Under the pieces are notes generated by a model, which was given only the letters and a program-made list of their open reading frames with translations, was not told where the DNA came from and ran no database searches. A program made the translations under genes and the position numbers. A stretch of DNA of 64,000 nt from the NCBI RefSeq assembly GCF_020736705.1, contig NZ_CP085990.1:2356001-2420000 (forward strand), in the 5' to 3' direction. Shown here one piece after another: positions 63,325 through 64,000 of the stretch. Source of the DNA: Psychrobacter sanguinis. GTDB lineage: Bacteria; Pseudomonadota; Gammaproteobacteria; Pseudomonadales; Moraxellaceae. Positions within the stretch are counted from its first letter, which is position 1. Every line of letters begins with the position of its first letter.

Positions 63325-63999
63325 TTACTCATAATACTCAGGATGACGCTCTTTTTGAATTTCATACCAATCTGAAAACACTTTCTTTTTGACCACTTTT
63401 CCTTGGGTGTTAAGGGTATAGCGAGTTATAGAGCCACTATTTTTGGCTACGTTATATAGGTCAATAGTGCCATTCTCATAAGTCCCGCCATCTACTTCCA
63501 TTGCATCACCTTCAGGCTCTATATAGGCATGATCATAAGTAGGGGCAACGATAACGTTACCGGTCTTATTTATAATACCCCATTTTCCATTCTCATAATC
63601 ACCGACACGTACTGCAGCCAATCCTTGAGAGAATGGCATGGCTGCATCCCATTTTGCATTGATCACAATCTTGCCATTGGTATCTATAAATCCTGACTTT
63701 CCTTGTCCCCAAGGCTCCGTACTGTATTTAGCCAGACCATCAGAATAGTCGTCTAACGAAGCAAATTTGAAGGGAACCACTGCTTTTCCAGACTTATCTA
63801 TCACGCCACATTTGTCGTTTTTGCATGCAACAGCACGACCTTTGTTAAAATCTCCAGCTTGTTCATATTGATAGGGGATAACCAGTTTGCCAGACTTATT
63901 CATATAGCCATATTTACCCTCAGCCCCTTTTACGCCATCTTTATAGACGGCAGCAACACCTTCATGGAAGTCTCGGTACATAATACTGGGATACTGCAT
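63325..63999 (-). CDS. WG-repeat protein (N-terminus probably outside window)
   Basis: The visible 224 residues consist of about five WG/KWG-type repeats, for example GKYGYMNKSGKLVIPYQY and GKWGIINKTGNVIVAPTY, each a beta hairpin pair. The frame opens with an ATG at the window edge in mid-repeat, without signal peptide, so the gene likely continues to the right. Repeat proteins of this kind are often secreted or periplasmic with unknown roles. Confidence 0.75.
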   Translation of the reverse strand: MQYPSIMYRDFHEGVAAVYKDGVKGAEGKYGYMNKSGKLVIPYQYEQAGDFNKGRAVACKNDKCGVIDKSGKAVVPFKFASLDDYSDGLAKYSTEPWGQGKSGFIDTNGKIVINAKWDAAMPFSQGLAAVRVGDYENGKWGIINKTGNVIVAPTYDHAYIEPEGDAMEVDGGTYENGTIDLYNVAKNSGSITRYTLNTQGKVVKKKVFSDWYEIQKERHPEYYE

Positions 64000-64000
64000 T

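Overview
The window looks like a chromosomal segment of a Moraxellaceae bacterium, most probably Psychrobacter. That assignment rests on the AT-leaning composition, the style of the proteins and the mix of osmolyte, metal and IS genes; no rRNA is present to prove it. It divides into three parts: the right end of a contractile-tailed prophage (1 to about 36,390), a block of host-type metabolic genes (about 36,500-48,600), and an IS-flanked copper-resistance island followed by two tRNA genes (48,760-64,000).

The prophage part begins inside a long coiled-coil tail-fibre gene, followed by a second fibre-like gene with BspA/DUF285 repeats. Then come a sheath-like protein, a gp25/J/I baseplate run, a tube-like protein, hub (D-like), spike (V-like), portal-like and further tube-like genes. 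The last gene of that run is a sheath-like N-terminus cut off after 93 residues. It abuts a cargo block (about 16,130-22,250) with a one-TM protein and a complete type III restriction-modification pair (res, mod). Phage genes resume with a DarA-like antirestriction/internal virion protein, a DdrB/ParB-like protein, two further structural or assembly candidates, two holin-like proteins, a GH19-type endolysin and a large LPD1-type protein with an HExxH motif. Next to the integrase lie moron-type genes (DMT transporter, DUF2798, a secreted protein). The prophage ends at a 3' fragment of tRNA-Ile2 (CAU), the expected attachment site. Capsid, terminase and repressor genes must lie to the left.

The most striking structure is a cis-element repeated five times in the prophage: GGAACAC(CCC), exactly 24 bases, then a -10-like hexamer, and a start codon about 70-76 bases from the motif start. 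In four copies an intrinsic-terminator hairpin overlaps the predicted transcription start, and its right arm carries the Shine-Dalgarno-like AGGG/GGGG. My model is a fused terminator-promoter. RNA arriving from upstream folds the full hairpin, stops, and hides the ribosome site. RNA started locally lacks most of the left arm, so it reads through with the ribosome site free. The copies precede the sheath, 179-aa/baseplate, tube and darA transcription units, and a fifth, simpler copy precedes the LPD1 gene. This looks like the late-gene regulon of the phage.

The host block holds an acyl-CoA-dehydrogenase-like / PIG-L deacetylase / methyltransferase / GT2 glycosyltransferase cluster of unknown product, otsBA for trehalose, and an APC permease, TauD-type dioxygenase and aldehyde dehydrogenase that may act on one amine or sulfonate. 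The copper island has CusS/CusR-like regulators, two sets of CusR-box-like palindromes, Met/His-rich periplasmic proteins, a cytochrome c, a DUF411 lipoprotein, CopA multicopper oxidase, CopB, a DUF305 protein and a Cu-exporting P-type ATPase. On the left it is bounded by an IS3 element inserted in an IS66 element, on the right by an IS630 element. tRNA-Asp, tRNA-Val and a partial WG-repeat gene close the window.
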